Below are positions 36,531-50,000 of a DNA stretch of 64,000 bases, one piece after another; positions within the stretch are counted from its first letter, which is position 1, and each line of letters begins with the position of its first letter. A program made the position numbers and the translations under genes. This DNA is from Mortierella sp. BCC40632 (lineage: Eukaryota; Mortierellomycota; Mortierellomycetes; Mortierellales; Mortierellaceae), in contig WAEK01000001.1 of NCBI GenBank assembly GCA_011634665.1, forward strand, positions 1,193,501-1,257,500, given 5' to 3'. The notes beneath the pieces are model-generated. The model ran no database searches, had not been told where the DNA came from, and saw nothing but the letters and a program-made list of their open reading frames with translations.

Positions 36531-37221
36531 CGAATTGTTTTACGAAGCACACATAAAGTATACAATTACTGTACGGTCGGGACCCGATTTGTGGAGTAGT
36601 AGCATGTTGAAGAAACTACATTATTACTCTTCATCGCCTTAACGATATTTATGAAATCTATTGAAGACTCCTTGTTGTTTGGCTATGAGGAAATTTCAAT
36701 GTCACCTTCCTCTACCTTTGAGGTGCTTTTGAGCATCTAGGAGTCATTCGGCGCTCACTAGGCTGTTTTAACTACACATTTAACCGACTGTGGGCTGATA
36801 GTGGCAGCTTTAGGAGACGAACACTTGACCACCGCATGGGAATGGCATTGTTAAGGCGGCTTCTCTTTAAGATGGGTCCGATGTGAAGACATCTCTGAAT
36901 TGATAGTCCAATTGAGCAGGAGAACTCCCTCAATATTATGGAGTACAACAGAGTTTTATTTTGTCCGCTACGTTGGAACCATTCTCAGGCTGAAAGTGAC
37001 CATAGACATGAATGAGCCTCTAAATGAAAAAAAAAAAAAAAAAAAAAAAAGTCAACTATCTCCTCGACAGCTCCCTGTATATTTTAACCATCCATTTAAT
37101 AAATTGTAAAATCTGACACACTGCACATACTATGCCTATACTCTCCATGATCTGAAGTGCAGGTGGTTGCACATATCATTATTTTTTTTTTCTTTTTCTC
37201 TTTCAGTCTGTAAAAACTCCT
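36531..37221. other. Convergent intergenic region
   Basis: 691 bases between converging genes, with an A24 run at 37027-37050 and T-rich DNA near 37180. No gene seen. Confidence 0.5.
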
Positions 37222-39027
37222 TCACTTCACATTTTCGGCTGCAATTGAAGGGGTGATCAATGTCAAGGCCTGTTGGTGCCTAGGAATAGGATTTTGTCGG
37301 AGACGACGTCTCAGAAATGGTTTGGGAGGTATGTCTGTACGATTTTCTGAATTACAAAACAGATTGGAAGAGCTAGGTGTTGTCACCTCCTTTGTCTGGT
37401 ATGCCATTGACAAATGTACAGGAGATACTACTCCCTTGTCGGATCTGTCATTTATCACCTGTTGCTCTTGCTCTTGTTTCCATGAGGTTAGAATCCCTAG
37501 CACCTGCTCTAGGCTGGCATTGGTTGTCACTGTCTCCACCTCGGGTAAGTCCGCTGGAATCGAAGATGAGAGAGGAAATGGAAATCCAATATCCTGATAT
37601 TCCCACCCTGGTACTGTCTGAAGCCCGAGGTCAAGATCAAAGTTGATGCTCGGCAATAGGGATGGAGTCTCAGCCTTTGAATCATGTTGGCCAGGATAGG
37701 AGTTCGTACCTCCTGGAGTGATTTTTGGAGAGGTTGTAGACATTGTGAAAGAGGAGTGACCACAGGGAATTGGTTGTGGGTGTGGCCTGGAATAGGGGCT
37801 AGTCAATGTTTGCTCAGACATTGTTGGGCAACAATAGCCGACAAAGGTATCTGGTCCAATATCTTGGTATGCGTAGCTTGACATATCAGGAAGTGTTGTC
37901 GCCGGGATCCACTGGTACCCATCTAGTCGCTCATTCGCAAAACCCCGAGACTCAGATTCCTGCGGCAGTCTATGAAGATCCATCGGCTTGTTCACCAGTG
38001 CATTAGAGCCAAGGGTGATATCGTCGGCATTGAGACTATCCCCAACATTGATCGCTTTCGTGGCCTCACTAACAATACCGGACTCCTCGACAGAGTATAG
38101 AGAGGTCTCTCCATGGGACTGTCTCTCTTTGATTTCACACTCGTACTCGTATTCGAAATCTTGTTCAACAAGTGCAAAGTCTCGTGCCATCGAATCATCT
38201 CGCTTGATTTTTGCACGCCGATTCTGGAACCAGACTTGAACAATCCGTGGGTCCAATGAGAGGTCCTGTGCCATCTTGGCTCTTTCTTTTCTGTCAGGCT
38301 TTTCATTTCTGAAAAACCTTTCTGTCAGGTACTCTGTTTCGTCTGCCGTCAGACGTCGACGTCTTCGAACCATGGGAGACGATGGAATCACTTCTTCACA
38401 ACTTGAACGTCTGTTGCTTTTGCTTAACCATCCTTGTGAATTGACTTGAGAAGGGGTGAACCTGGCATTGTTGGGAGGATAGTTTCCGTATATTTCGTTG
38501 GCTCCAATTGGCTCTTGGTTCAATCTCACACAAGTAGTGCTTTGTTGATGCGACCTTTTTGATCTGTCTCCTTTATGAGTCTTTAAATGTGTCGGAGCCA
38601 GACTCTGATCATTCGCTTCATGGGAAGAGTCTGGAATCATCCCCAAGCAACCTGTATCGTAATAGCAATCTGTTTGGTTTTGTTGTAGGCCCATTCCCAG
38701 GTCTTCGTTACCACGGAAGTTCCTCTGGAATAACAAAACTTCTGGTTGTGGTAGACAAGGGTCTGCCACGAATCCACAATGCCTCTGAAAGCAGATGGGT
38801 GTGGGCGTACTTAAAAGTGACTGTAGCTTGAAAATTCCGTCTTCTCCGTTGTAATGTACGCCTTGCGTAATAGATGCACTGCCATATGAAAGGCTTTCGG
38901 ACAATGACAAAGGCCTGCTTTGTTCCGACCTTGACTCGGTCGCAAGACTACCGGATTGCAAAATGGTCAAGGCTGGAGGAACAAGACAATTCTCAGAGAC
39001 AGTCTCTTGAGCTACTTGTTTCGACAT
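37222..39027 (-). CDS. Homeodomain transcription factor
   Basis: An intronless ORF of 601 residues. The homeodomain is at about 220-278: RRRRRLTADETEYLTERFF, EKPDRKERAKMAQDL, and the recognition helix RIVQVWFQNRRAKIKR. The invariant Trp, Phe, Asn and Arg of helix 3 are present. The RRRRR arm contacts the minor groove and may act as an NLS. The spacing looks like a typical 60-residue domain, not a TALE type with three extra residues. The flanks are Ser/Gln/Pro-rich and unstructured, as in fungal homeobox regulators. Targets are unknown. The lack of introns is unusual in this window, where almost every other long gene is split. Confidence 0.92.
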   Translation of the reverse strand: MSKQVAQETVSENCLVPPALTILQSGSLATESRSEQSRPLSLSESLSYGSASITQGVHYNGEDGIFKLQSLLSTPTPICFQRHCGFVADPCLPQPEVLLFQRNFRGNEDLGMGLQQNQTDCYYDTGCLGMIPDSSHEANDQSLAPTHLKTHKGDRSKRSHQQSTTCVRLNQEPIGANEIYGNYPPNNARFTPSQVNSQGWLSKSNRRSSCEEVIPSSPMVRRRRRLTADETEYLTERFFRNEKPDRKERAKMAQDLSLDPRIVQVWFQNRRAKIKRDDSMARDFALVEQDFEYEYECEIKERQSHGETSLYSVEESGIVSEATKAINVGDSLNADDITLGSNALVNKPMDLHRLPQESESRGFANERLDGYQWIPATTLPDMSSYAYQDIGPDTFVGYCCPTMSEQTLTSPYSRPHPQPIPCGHSSFTMSTTSPKITPGGTNSYPGQHDSKAETPSLLPSINFDLDLGLQTVPGWEYQDIGFPFPLSSSIPADLPEVETVTTNASLEQVLGILTSWKQEQEQQVINDRSDKGVVSPVHLSMAYQTKEVTTPSSSNLFCNSENRTDIPPKPFLRRRLRQNPIPRHQQALTLITPSIAAENVK

Positions 39028-39457
39028 GGGGTGTCTGGAATGAAAGGAGGGAGGAGGGGGAGAAAGAAAATAATAACTGAACTAGTTTTTTTGTAATCGC
39101 AAGTGGCAAAACACAAGAATCCGTAAAACTGAAGACTTCACCATTTTTGTGCAATCCTCTGCTTTTGTTGATTGATCTGAAAGCCGACTTTACTGCCCGA
39201 AGGAGCCAGGGATCAATCTTACAAGTGTTAAATTCTCCGAGTCGCTAATCGTGAGCATCAATATCTCCGCGATGCGACACCAACAGAACAAGCGAGTCGT
39301 GTTCAACTGGTATGCCTTAGTCTCTTTTCCCACCAAGACAATAACAGCGATAATAGAGGATAGGAAAGGTCTTTAATGAAGCTAGGTTCTTTGGGCACAA
39401 ACAACCACTTGGTTGCTTTTAAATTTACAGACACTACTTAGTATTACCGTCTGGGGC
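39028..39457. promoter_or_regulatory. Upstream region of the homeodomain gene
   Basis: 430 bases between the homeobox ATG and the stop codon of the helicase gene, both on the minus strand. No ORF of note. Confidence 0.4.
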
Positions 39458-42400
39458 TTACTCTTGTGATTTCAGGACATCAAATGACACATCCACTGTC
39501 TGATCCATTCCCAAATATCCGTCACAGTACAAGTGGGCCTTCCAGACATGACGACCTTCGACATTAGGAGCTTCGAATCCAATGCGAGTAGTAACCTGAC
39601 CCAAGAATGAACCATTGGGTCCTGTTCTCATGTTCACTCTCTTCAGAGCCACAAGCTCATTGTTGTCTGGGTTCTCAATAACCACCCACCATGACTCCCA
39701 CTGAGGCTTCGGGAACTTGGGACAGTGAACTCGTCCATCGTATGTTACATTCGGTCTGAACACACGCTTCAGTTCCAGAGTCAACGTGTATGTGAGCCCT
39801 CCCACCAAGAAAGACTTGATGCCAGTATCCACATTAGGTGTAACCTTGAGTAATGGGAGACGTTGAACAACCCTCCAGATATCCTGAATCTGGGAAGAGT
39901 TCAAAGACTGAACACGACTGAAATAGGATTTGACTTCTTGCTCTGACATGGATGTCAAGTCAAACAACCGCTCTACAACTGCCTTTGAGCCCTTCTTGCC
40001 CTTTGGCGGATTGCTCAAGGCTGACAACATGCGCTTCTCAACGTGGGGTAGAGTCAACAAGGACTCATCACGCCAACGAGCCTGCTTCACGGACTGAAGA
40101 ATGTTCATTGTAGCAAGGCAAGGATGAAGCATGCCCTTTTCAGCAGTGATGTCAATCATAGCCTAAGAGATATAAAAACAATAAATGGTGAGTACCAGAT
40201 CTCCAGAATTCATTTGGTAGAGTTAAACCGAAGCGATAAAAAAAAAATTAAAAAAAGTACCTGAAGAACTCGAACCGATTGTTCAAGCACAGAGACAGTG
40301 TCTGTCATATAGTCTGTCATTGGCAGTTTCAATCTCTCGAAGAATGCTTGCAACAACAAGAACGACTTTGCATGAGGGCTGTCATATGAGGTCGATGAAT
40401 CAATCAACAATGGCAGCTCCGCCTCCAGCTCCTTGTTGACAATGTCCTCATTGTGTCTGACCGGAAGTTCTGAGAACTCCTGTGCGCCGCAGAGAAGGAT
40501 CAAGAGATCTTCATAAGAAGAGTCAGATCGAAGGTTCTCATCCAAATGGCGGACAGAGGGATGTTGCATATAGTAGAACGAACAGATTTTTCCGAGAGGC
40601 GTAGGCTCAATGTTAAAGTCATCCACAACTTCTACGCACCCCGACTTTTCCAGATTGGATACGGTCTTCTCAATCAGGTCTGAAAGGAAAGTGTTGACGC
40701 CCGTCGGTGTCAGATCTTCCACGCCGTAGTAACTGGGATTCATCTGAAGTCGACGGTAAAAGTATGTCCAGGTCAAATAGTCCATGGCATCCTGCTTGGA
40801 CTTGATCGTACCTCCAACAATTTCGGCATTCATATGATCATCCAAGTGAAGGTGCAAGCTGGACTCGACAGGGAAGGGCTCGTGCAGGAACTTCTTATAA
40901 AAGTTCTTCTTGACATCGTGGACAAAAACTCGGGCAACTCCTTCTTGGTCGAATTGGGGGCGACCAGCACGTCCCATCATCTGAAGGACATCAGTGATTG
41001 GGAAGTCTACGTAGGTCTTGGTTTTGGCATCGTAGTACTCGGTTCCTTTGATGACAACCAAATGAGCTGGGAAGTTGACACCCCAAGCCAAGGTACTTGT
41101 CGCAATCAAGATCTGGATTTTGGTGCTCACAAACAGCTCCTCAACGAGTTTGCGGTCACTCTCGGGAAGTCCTGCATGATGCAATCCGATACCAAATCCT
41201 AGAGCCAACTTCAAGCTTGAATCATGCACCTTGTCCAACAAGATTTCAAGGTCTTCCTCTGGCATGTGAAGGAAGCGACGAGGATTATCCTCCATAGCAC
41301 AGTATGCGATGAGATCCTGAGCGGTCAATCTGGTTTGTCGGCGCGATGACACAAACACGATTACAGGCTGATTTGGTGAATGAGTCTTGATTGCTGCATA
41401 GGTAGGCTTGTTCATGGTGGCCATTCTTGGACAGTAGTGTTTGCCAGGGAAACCATCGATGTAGATCTCAAGGGGGACTGGGCGGACAGAATGTCTAAAG
41501 TTGAACAGACCGACTTCCTGAATACCCAACCAATCGGCCAAGTCATGAGCATTGGCCAGGGCAGTTGAAAGTCCAACCAGGCGGATGCGTTTGTCCAGCT
41601 GTGCGCCGATGTAGTTCATTCGGGATACGATAACCTCGAGAATAGGTCCTCGGTCACCTCCAAGCAAATGGATTTCATCAATAATAACCAATGAAACCTT
41701 TTGGACGTATGGCCGTGTCTGCCAATTGCGACTAATACCGTCCCATTTCTCAGGAGTTGTGATGATAATGTCCGCACTTTCAATAGACTTGATGTCGGGC
41801 GTTACGTCTCCTGTCAACTCGATCAGCTTCTTATTCATAGGACCGACCAAACGTTTCGTCCAGTCTTCGACACGCTCTCGAACAAGAGCCTTCATCGGTG
41901 CAATGTAAACAACCTTGCTTCCAGGCTGATCTTTGAATGCCCACCACATGGCCAGCTCAGCTGCCACAGTCTTTCCTGAACCCGTCGGAGCACCAACAAG
42001 GGCATTGTGGCCCGTGTTGTACAAAGTGTGGAAGATCTGGGTTTGAACTGGGTTGAAGTGTGAAAATCGCTTCAGGCAGATTTCCTCCAAGACATCGTCG
42101 TGCAGTGCAGAAACGGGTAGAGGCTGAAGATCCAAGAGATCTGTGTGAGGTGGATGAAGTTCAGGCAAAATCAAGTGCCTGAACGAAATCGCATGGACCG
42201 ACTCGGCGCCGATCCACTTGTCGGAAACGGCGCGTACGAAAATCTGTGGTGGCAGAGGCTCAATAACAGGGACAGTAAAGGTGATTACTTGGGGTTGTCC
42301 AAGGGTTTTGCGAGTAAGAAGGAAATACTCCGAATGAAGGATCTCAGTGTTGTTTGAGTCCTCCACCCAAATCCACCATGGCTCCGAAAAGCCATGAATA

Positions 42401-45162
42401 CGGTCGTTCCAGATAAAGTCAGGTGTGATCGTCAAAGTGACACGAAGAACATTTCGTGTAATAGGTGCGACCTGGGTGTCCAGTATAAGTGCCGGGAACT
42501 GATCAACACACTTGGAGATTGTCTGCCCCATTCGATGGAACCGAACCAGTTCTCCTAGTTCCTGGGTAGTCATCTCCCTCATATCCTGAACTGTGGGTGG
42601 GTGCGTCCTAGCCTCCAACTTTGAAATAACATCGCGGGGCAGTCCAAATTGAGCCAGAGGATGCTCGAACGACCACATTTTCTTTTCAATCGATTTTCCA
42701 ATCGAGAGAAGAACGTTGGCAACGGGTCCCCAGCTTCTGTTAAGAGCCATTTCAAACAAGGCACGCACAATACGAGAGGCGTTCTGAGCAACATATGCGC
42801 TATCAGCGACTAGTGCAAAATCCTCCAAAGGTGCCTGAGTGATGGATGCCTGGAGGAGAATATTGACCTTTGAGGAAGAAGCCTCGATTCCTCCCTATAA
42901 AGAAATATCAAAAGGATAAAGATATAGTCAGTTCACCATATCTCTAGTTGGTCATTCGTGTAGCCTACAGTTGGGAAACAATGATCTTCAAAAAAAAAAA
43001 AAAAAAAAAAAAAAAATACTTTAACATTGCACGGGCAGGCAAGATCCAGAAGCTTGGCGAGTTCAGAGTGTTCGTTGTCTCTTGACTTGATATTCTCAAA
43101 CTCGGTACTCCTGCTCACCATTGCCAGGACATCAGCTTCAGTCATACGCGGCTTCATGAGTGTGTTATATGTGTTGACACTGTTGTACGAGACGTAGAAG
43201 TTTGAAGCGATACGACCAAGGTCCTTGGGAGTCAAGTAACCCGTCTTCTCATCAAAGACAATCATTTGAGCCTTGTGTAGATTCTTGGCGGCAGCAACGA
43301 TGATGTCGCGCCTCTTTTTGCCCAGAAGTGGGTCCTCAGCTGGCTCTGTGTGATCCATGCCATACACAAGAGGGTTCTTTCGCATGCGGACATACAAGTA
43401 GGTGTAACTGAGCCAAGTGACGGCTTCATCAACGTTGGTGATGGTTCCAAGTGACAGTTCGGCATTCAAGTTGTCCACCATCTTCTCGATAAACCTTGAC
43501 TCGATAGGCAACTGCTGCGTGATGAGAGCGATATAGTGGTTTAGCTTATCGTGCGAAGTCAAGATGTAACCAACACCCTGTGTCTCGTACTGAGGACGAC
43601 CAGCTCGACCGAAAATCTGCATGACATCCAGGATGGAAAGGTCAACAAATGCGCTCTTCTCGGAACTATAAACTTGGGTACCCTTGATAACAACGGCATA
43701 TGCAGGCAAATTGACACCCCAGGCAAGCGTGGCAGTACAACAAAGAACCTACAGATTTGGCAAGTATAAGTAAAGTCAGTACCCTATCACAACATGGCTT
43801 GTAATGAAGTGCTGTATATTGTTGACCATGGTACTTACCCGAATGAGTCCATCGGCAAAGAGTCTCTCGGTCAAACTACGATCAGTTCGTAGCATTCCTG
43901 CGTGGTGAATGCCGAAACCATACTGGAAGAGCTCCTTCATTTCGCGATTCTTTGATTTCGCAAGATCTCGCTTCCTGAGATCGTATTGCGGGTCGCTCGT
44001 AGTGTCGAAAAACGCTAGCTCGTCTTCATCACCGGCTTTCATCTTCAACGTCTGAGCAGTCTTGACAGTGTCTTTGCGAGAATGAACGAAAACCATAACT
44101 TGGTGACCCTGTTTAACAAGGTCAGACACCTACATAAACGCCATATCCGATGAATAAGGTTAGTTAGACTTCGGGAAGTAGCGGTGTCGATTATTCTCCT
44201 TAAAATTGATTCGATGTATACCTTATCGTAACAAGCTTGATCGATACCCTTGGTATACGTAGATGATCCGTATTTTCCACGAATACCACAAAAGTGCTGC
44301 TCCAATGGTACAGGGCGGAAACCGCCATCGAAGTAAAATAGGCCTTGGTATGGGTTCACGCGGAGGAAACTTGCAACATCAACATAGTTTGGCAACGTAG
44401 CCGAGAGTCCGACAATACGAATCATGGATTGAGAAGTTTCGACCTGACGGAGTGTACGCGCAACAATACTCTCCAGAACCGCACCACGCTCGTCATGAAG
44501 CAAATGAACTTCGTCGATAATCAAGAGCCGCACCTTTTGAGCAAGCTCAGCATCGCTTGTACTCTTGCGAGTCACGACGTCCCATTTCTCAGGCGTAGTG
44601 ACGATAATTTGTGTGTTTGCAATTTCTTGTTTGGTCAGCTGCATATCTCCTGTAAGTTCTCGAACCTCGATACCAAGCCATTTGAGGCGCGAACCAAACT
44701 TTCGAACAACTTCGGCAGCCAACGCCTTCATAGGAGCCACAAACACGATCTTAAAGTCATTCTTGGCAATCACATAGTCGGAAGGATTCAGTCCTGGACG
44801 TGGAGTAGGCGTGCAGTATTGGTTGAGAGTGCGTAGGATAGTAAGAAGAGAAACATCTGTTTTACCCTACAGATCAAAAACGACAAATGGATGACAGTAA
44901 GCATACAATTACATAAGATATTTAGACGAATAAGAGCGCGATGGGTTGCAACTTACAGCTCCTGTTGGGGCACACATCAGAATGTTCTCATTTGTCTCAT
45001 AGGCGACTGGGTATACAATCGACTGGATACGATTAAGTGATGAATACGCCTTAAAGGTAGTACTGCATAGACTGTCCATGTCTTCAATTTTGATGACCTT
45101 TTCAGTGGAGCGACGAGGCGCTTGCTGTGTAACTGGAATAGTGACTTCTTCATAGTCCTATA

Positions 45163-45201
<39 letters not shown>

Positions 45202-46900
45202 GTTACATTAGCTGCTAAGGCAAAATGTGCCTTATTCATGTCGAGATGCAACACTAAGCTCTCCTTACCTTTTCGTCGACCCGGGTTGAGCCGGCTGGAA
45301 GAGCAAAGCTTTTCCCGAAGGACGTCAACATATTTCCTCCTTTACTGGCTTGATAAACGTGAGGGTAGTCGGGTCCAGTCGAGGCGGCTCTCTAAATTCA
45401 AACAAGGCATACAGGATGCGTTAATCGCAGAAAAACAAAGAGTGACTACCGATACACACAGGCTTGATACGCTGTTCTCTCGTACATGTTGCGAACTAGC
45501 CAATGGCATCGATGCATTCATCCGCAGCTGCTCCTCTCGTGCTTTGCGCAGATCATTCTCGGCAAACCCTAGAATAGCAGAAGAAATAGCGGCTTCTTCC
45601 TCTATCATAATTGAAATAGAGTGGGCACATTTGAGTATAGGATCTTTGCATTAAGCGACCAGAAAACTTAGGTCTTACAAACTTTAAATAAGTGCATAGA
45701 GACAGCCTTACCTTCATCATGCACTCCATGCTTCTTTCGGTCCTTTCGTGCCTGTTTAGCCGCCTGGATCTCGCCTTCCGTTTGAATAGTGAAGCCTGGA
45801 CCCAAACGCGATCTAGACGCGTCATGGCCATCTTGTTGGCGACTCTTCGGCACAACTTGATCAGGATCGTATGTGGTCTATAGAGAAACAAAACGGAGAG
45901 GGATTAGAGTTGGTTGCTTAACCACGACCAGAATCATCCTCATGAGTGACTGATCAATGTGTCGCCAATTTAGCCTTAGGGAAGATTTGCCCTTACCTGT
46001 GCCATAATGTTGTCGACAATAGTCTTTCGGTTGGTAAGAAGTGCTGTAATGAACTCGAAGTTTTCGAAACCCAACATATCAACCAAATTGATTTGAATGT
46101 CATCGTCTGTTTATGTCGAATTGGCATGTAGATGGTTAGAGCTCTTGTCTATGCATACCTCCATAGTCAAAGAAAAAGTCAGCAGTTCACATACCAAGCT
46201 TATCAGATCGAAGAATGGTGAAAATATCGATGGAGAGACGCTTCGATGTCATAGCAGTGCTGGGATCACTGAATTTCTCTAAGTGGGCCATGCACTGGTT
46301 GATGAGCCACGCGCGGTCGTATCCTGCGCTCGTAGACAAGGATGACTGAGACGCAGCATCTGCTTGACTATGGATGGTAGTCCGAGATGGGAGTTGAGGA
46401 GGCACCACCGATGCATAGTCTGGAAGTTTATCATCTGAACCATCCTGTGGGAAGAGATGATAATTCTCCATATTGTTACGTTCAATGATCGAGTCAGTGT
46501 CAGAAATAGTATCCACCTCGTCACTCTCGTCAGCCATAGGCCAGAGTGGCGGTCGGTACTCGTACTCGGCGTCTTCCATTCCGTACTCCAGTTCCTCGTC
46601 TAGAGCCGGGAAATCGCTGGCTGACTGAACTTGCTGGCGGTGCTGATCAAGATAAGCTGCAAAGGACTTTTTAAAGGTAGCAACATCATGCTGCCATTCC
46701 GCGCGCACTTTGTCTAAAGCTCGCAAAATGGTATCGCCTTCATCATCGTCCTCGTCGCGTTGGAGATTAGGATCAGTAAAGCCATCCTCGCCTTGGCTAT
46801 TAGAGGTTTTCTCGGGAGTCTCTTCCTGGGTTCCAATGTTTTTTGGTGAATGAGTAGCCCTCAGGAGACTCGCTAAATGGAATCCTTGCATGTCGGTCAT
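39458..46900 (-). CDS. SLH1: Double-cassette Ski2-like RNA helicase, ASCC3/Slh1 (Rqt2)
   Basis: Eleven exons: 46195-46900, 45997-46106, 45712-45877, 45471-45601, 45269-45391, 44957-45157, 44222-44866, 43839-44129, 43020-43748, 40261-42894 and 39458-40162 (2,146 residues; human ASCC3 about 2,200). The helicase of the RQC-trigger/ASC-1 complex pulls mRNA to split collided ribosomes. An acidic N-terminal helical region precedes cassette 1, with CAPTGAGKTDV (junction 6-7), DEVHLL and [14 protein letters not shown]. Cassette 1 continues with [34 protein letters not shown] and [10 protein letters not shown], then a Sec63 unit. Cassette 2 has GAPTGSGKT (about residue 1338), [32 protein letters not shown] and [11 protein letters not shown], then a second Sec63 unit. 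SHDKLNHY and the [10 protein letters not shown] segment favour ASCC3 over the spliceosomal paralogue Brr2. Introns 5-6 and 9-10 carry long T-runs in the sense strand. Confidence 0.93.
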
Positions 46901-47053
46901 GGTGGTGGTTGCGAAAGATGGTTTGGTTGAACAGGCTGCGGCGTTTGGAGTTTTAAGAGCTTGATCTGTCCTTGGTCACGTGGAAATACTGGTTTCCCAG
47001 GATCTTAAAGTTCTCCCTGCAGCTTGTTCCATCCATCCCTCGATCCTCACCAA
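46901..47053. promoter_or_regulatory. 153-bp divergent promoter, SLH1 / IBTK-like
   Basis: Two outward-facing ATGs (46900 on -, 47054 on +) are separated by 153 bases. No TATA-like element stands out. Confidence 0.55.
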
Positions 47054-50000
47054 ATGTGGACAAGTCATGGACAAGTAACACCAGGGACAACTGGAAATAT
47101 TCCCGGGACAGCATCGGTCAGCGCTCCTATTTCAAAAGCTGCCACTCCAGGTGAAGTTGACATCAATCTCAAGAGCGAGGATGGCACCACTCAGCTGCAT
47201 CGAGCCGTGACAGACAATGATCTCCAGCTTGTCCGCAGTATACTGCGGCACCCAAAGTTAGATGTCAACTCTAAGGACTTGGAATCAGGATGGACTGCTC
47301 TACACCGGTAAGGCGCAGCCCACGGTGCTCTTGAAGAGGCGGTCGTTCATTGAATGATTGAACAGCAAACGTCCGATAATTTGGGCTCTATTCTCACAGG
47401 AGATCCATGATCCAACTAGGGCCATGTATCACGGCCACCTGCGCGTCGCTATCGCCTTGCTGCAGCACAAGGACATTTCCATGACAATCGAGGTAATGAC
47501 ACAGACTATGGTTTGCCACTCCCCGCTGCCGATCTACAATCTGCGATGCTAACTGCCCCCTCTCTAGGACAAGGAAAGGAACACCGCTCTGGATGTCTTC
47601 TTGGCGACAACACCAGCATCACTGAAAGTATCACCTTGCCCAGCAGAAGCTCTTTATACTTGGGGATCCAATGCCAACTTCACACTAGGACATAGCGATA
47701 GCGATAACCGCAAAATCCCAGAGCTTGTAAAGTTTCCTTACAGGACAAGCACTATTACGCTCCCACGAGTGAAGGCCGCACGATCGCTTATTTATCATGC
47801 TTCTATGAGCAAGTTCCATGTAGCTGTCGCCACCTCGGAGCCAGGTTACAGCGCTAAGGTATGGGGATTCGGGACAGGCGGAAGACTTGGATCGGACATA
47901 AAGATGCAGCTCAGACCAACACCACTACCTTCCATTTCAGGAGCAGTTTCCTTCACAGCTCTCGGACGCGACCATACTGTTCTGGTGACCAGCAAAGGGG
48001 AAGTCTTTACTTTGGGAAGCAACAAGTATGGGCAACTTGGCTACGTGATGGATGTCCCCAAGATTAGTCAGGATCCCGTTCAACGTACTCCAAAACGAGT
48101 CGTGGCGACCATTTCCAACATCCATATCAAGGGAGCAGCAGCATCGAAATGGCACACAGCTGTGTTCTCGGATTCGGAATTATTCACATTTGGGTTCAAT
48201 TATGGTCAGTTGGGTTACGAACGAAAGGGCGATGTTCAGGGTTTGCCAAGGAAAGTGGCATCACTACCACAAGGAATCATCCTAGAAGTAGCCGCTTCGG
48301 ACACGGCAACAGCATGCTTGATGTCTTCAAATGACGTCATTGTCTTTCACAAATACGCATATCACAAGGTCTCTTTCTCGCTTTCACCTTTTCCTGAGGG
48401 TTTCGCATCGATCCTTCTTCCCTCTATCGTGAGCCTGAATCGCCCCCAAAGGATAACTTGCTCGGAGAACAAGTTCGGAATGATGACAAAATTAGGAGAC
48501 ATTCACGTCTGGAGCTATCCAGAGGCTGATCCTGATATCACTCTTGGGTCATTGCCTCACAACCATACAATCCCCTACTCGCCTGTGGCGCCATATGAGA
48601 AGCCTAGACGTGTGTGGACATGTGGAGGTGATCGAGCCTTCCCTGCCGACTTTGCACTTGGCCACAATGGATCGGTGATTCTGACAACCAAAGGAGGCCA
48701 TGTTTATATTGGAATCAACAAAGGCAGCTCCTTCGGAAGAAACATTAAATGGCAAAGGTAATTATGAGATTCTAGAAAGGCCATTTATTGCCTTTAGGAG
48801 TATATGCCATTATCAAATTCTCATAGTTAAAAATTGTAACGTTTTAGAGTACAACATCTGGACCGCATTGTTCAAGTCTACTCCAGCCCAAGCGAATCTT
48901 GGGCAGCCCTGCGGTCAGAATCAACATTAACGCCTATTTATGTTCGACCGGGTCGTCTGGGGTTCGATCTAGAGCTATCATTGACTCAATCCCACCTCTA
49001 TCGTGATTATGAAAGTGAGATTAACGACAAAAACCAGACCAAGGATGGTGGACCCGGCCAGACTGAAGACGAAGAATCTGATACGGAAGCAGATCCATGG
49101 AGGATGGACGCACAAGGCTGGCAAGATATTGAGCGTAGCTGGGATCATGATGTCATGCCTTTGCTTGAGATGACTTCCCAGCTCACCAATACCATCGGTA
49201 GCCCATTGTCAGGAGTCCACTTATTCGATGTAGAAATTCAGGCAGGAAAGCGTACATTGGGTGCCCATAGAGCGATCCTAGCAGCTCGGAGTCCTGTACT
49301 TAGCTTGGCTTTTCAGGGGCAGTCTACTCCAGCGGCATTGGGTACCCTTGTCACAATTGAGCCAAACTGCAAGGCCAGTGACAATGGCGTTTTATTCATA
49401 GTATCGCTAAAAGTAGAGTTTGCGACTGCTGCCTTACTTTTACAGTTCTTGTATAGCGACCGATTCGACCCCTTCTGGAACGGACAGGATCTTTCAAAAT
49501 CTGCAAAATCCTACTCATCAAAGGTACGGCAGGAGCTGCAGCGCCTCGCTCTTGCCCTGAACCTACATACGCTACATGCTGCGCTTCAATACACCTTTAC
49601 ACACTCCTGCAGCCCAAGTCTATCCGACAATCTCTCTCAACTTTTGCTTCAGCCTCAGCAATTTAATGGCCTTTCTGATGTCCGCCTTCTATTAAGAGAT
49701 GGTTCCATGGACCTGCATCAAGTTATCCTTGGCCACCGTTCCCCATTTTTCAACGCCATGTTCGTAAGAACGGAGGAGTGGATTCGGTCACGACAGATCA
49801 AACGTCAATCGCCATGGGGGAGAGACACAGTGGAGGCTAAAATCTTGGAGGTGAACATGACTCATATGGACATGGAGGCAATGACATTAGTCATGAACTA
49901 TGTGTACACCGATAGTGGCCCAGAACTGTTCGACTCAATTGGTAAATACATTGCCGCTCGTGTCAGCTATGATAATGGAATAACTTAGGAAGTCCAAGTT

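Noticed and set aside
39458..46900. Assignment of the double helicase to the spliceosomal Brr2
   Set aside because: The SHDKLNHY and GFRPVPLEQ segments and the second-cassette [15 protein letters not shown] fit ASCC3/Slh1 better, and no Brr2-type N-terminal plug is evident.
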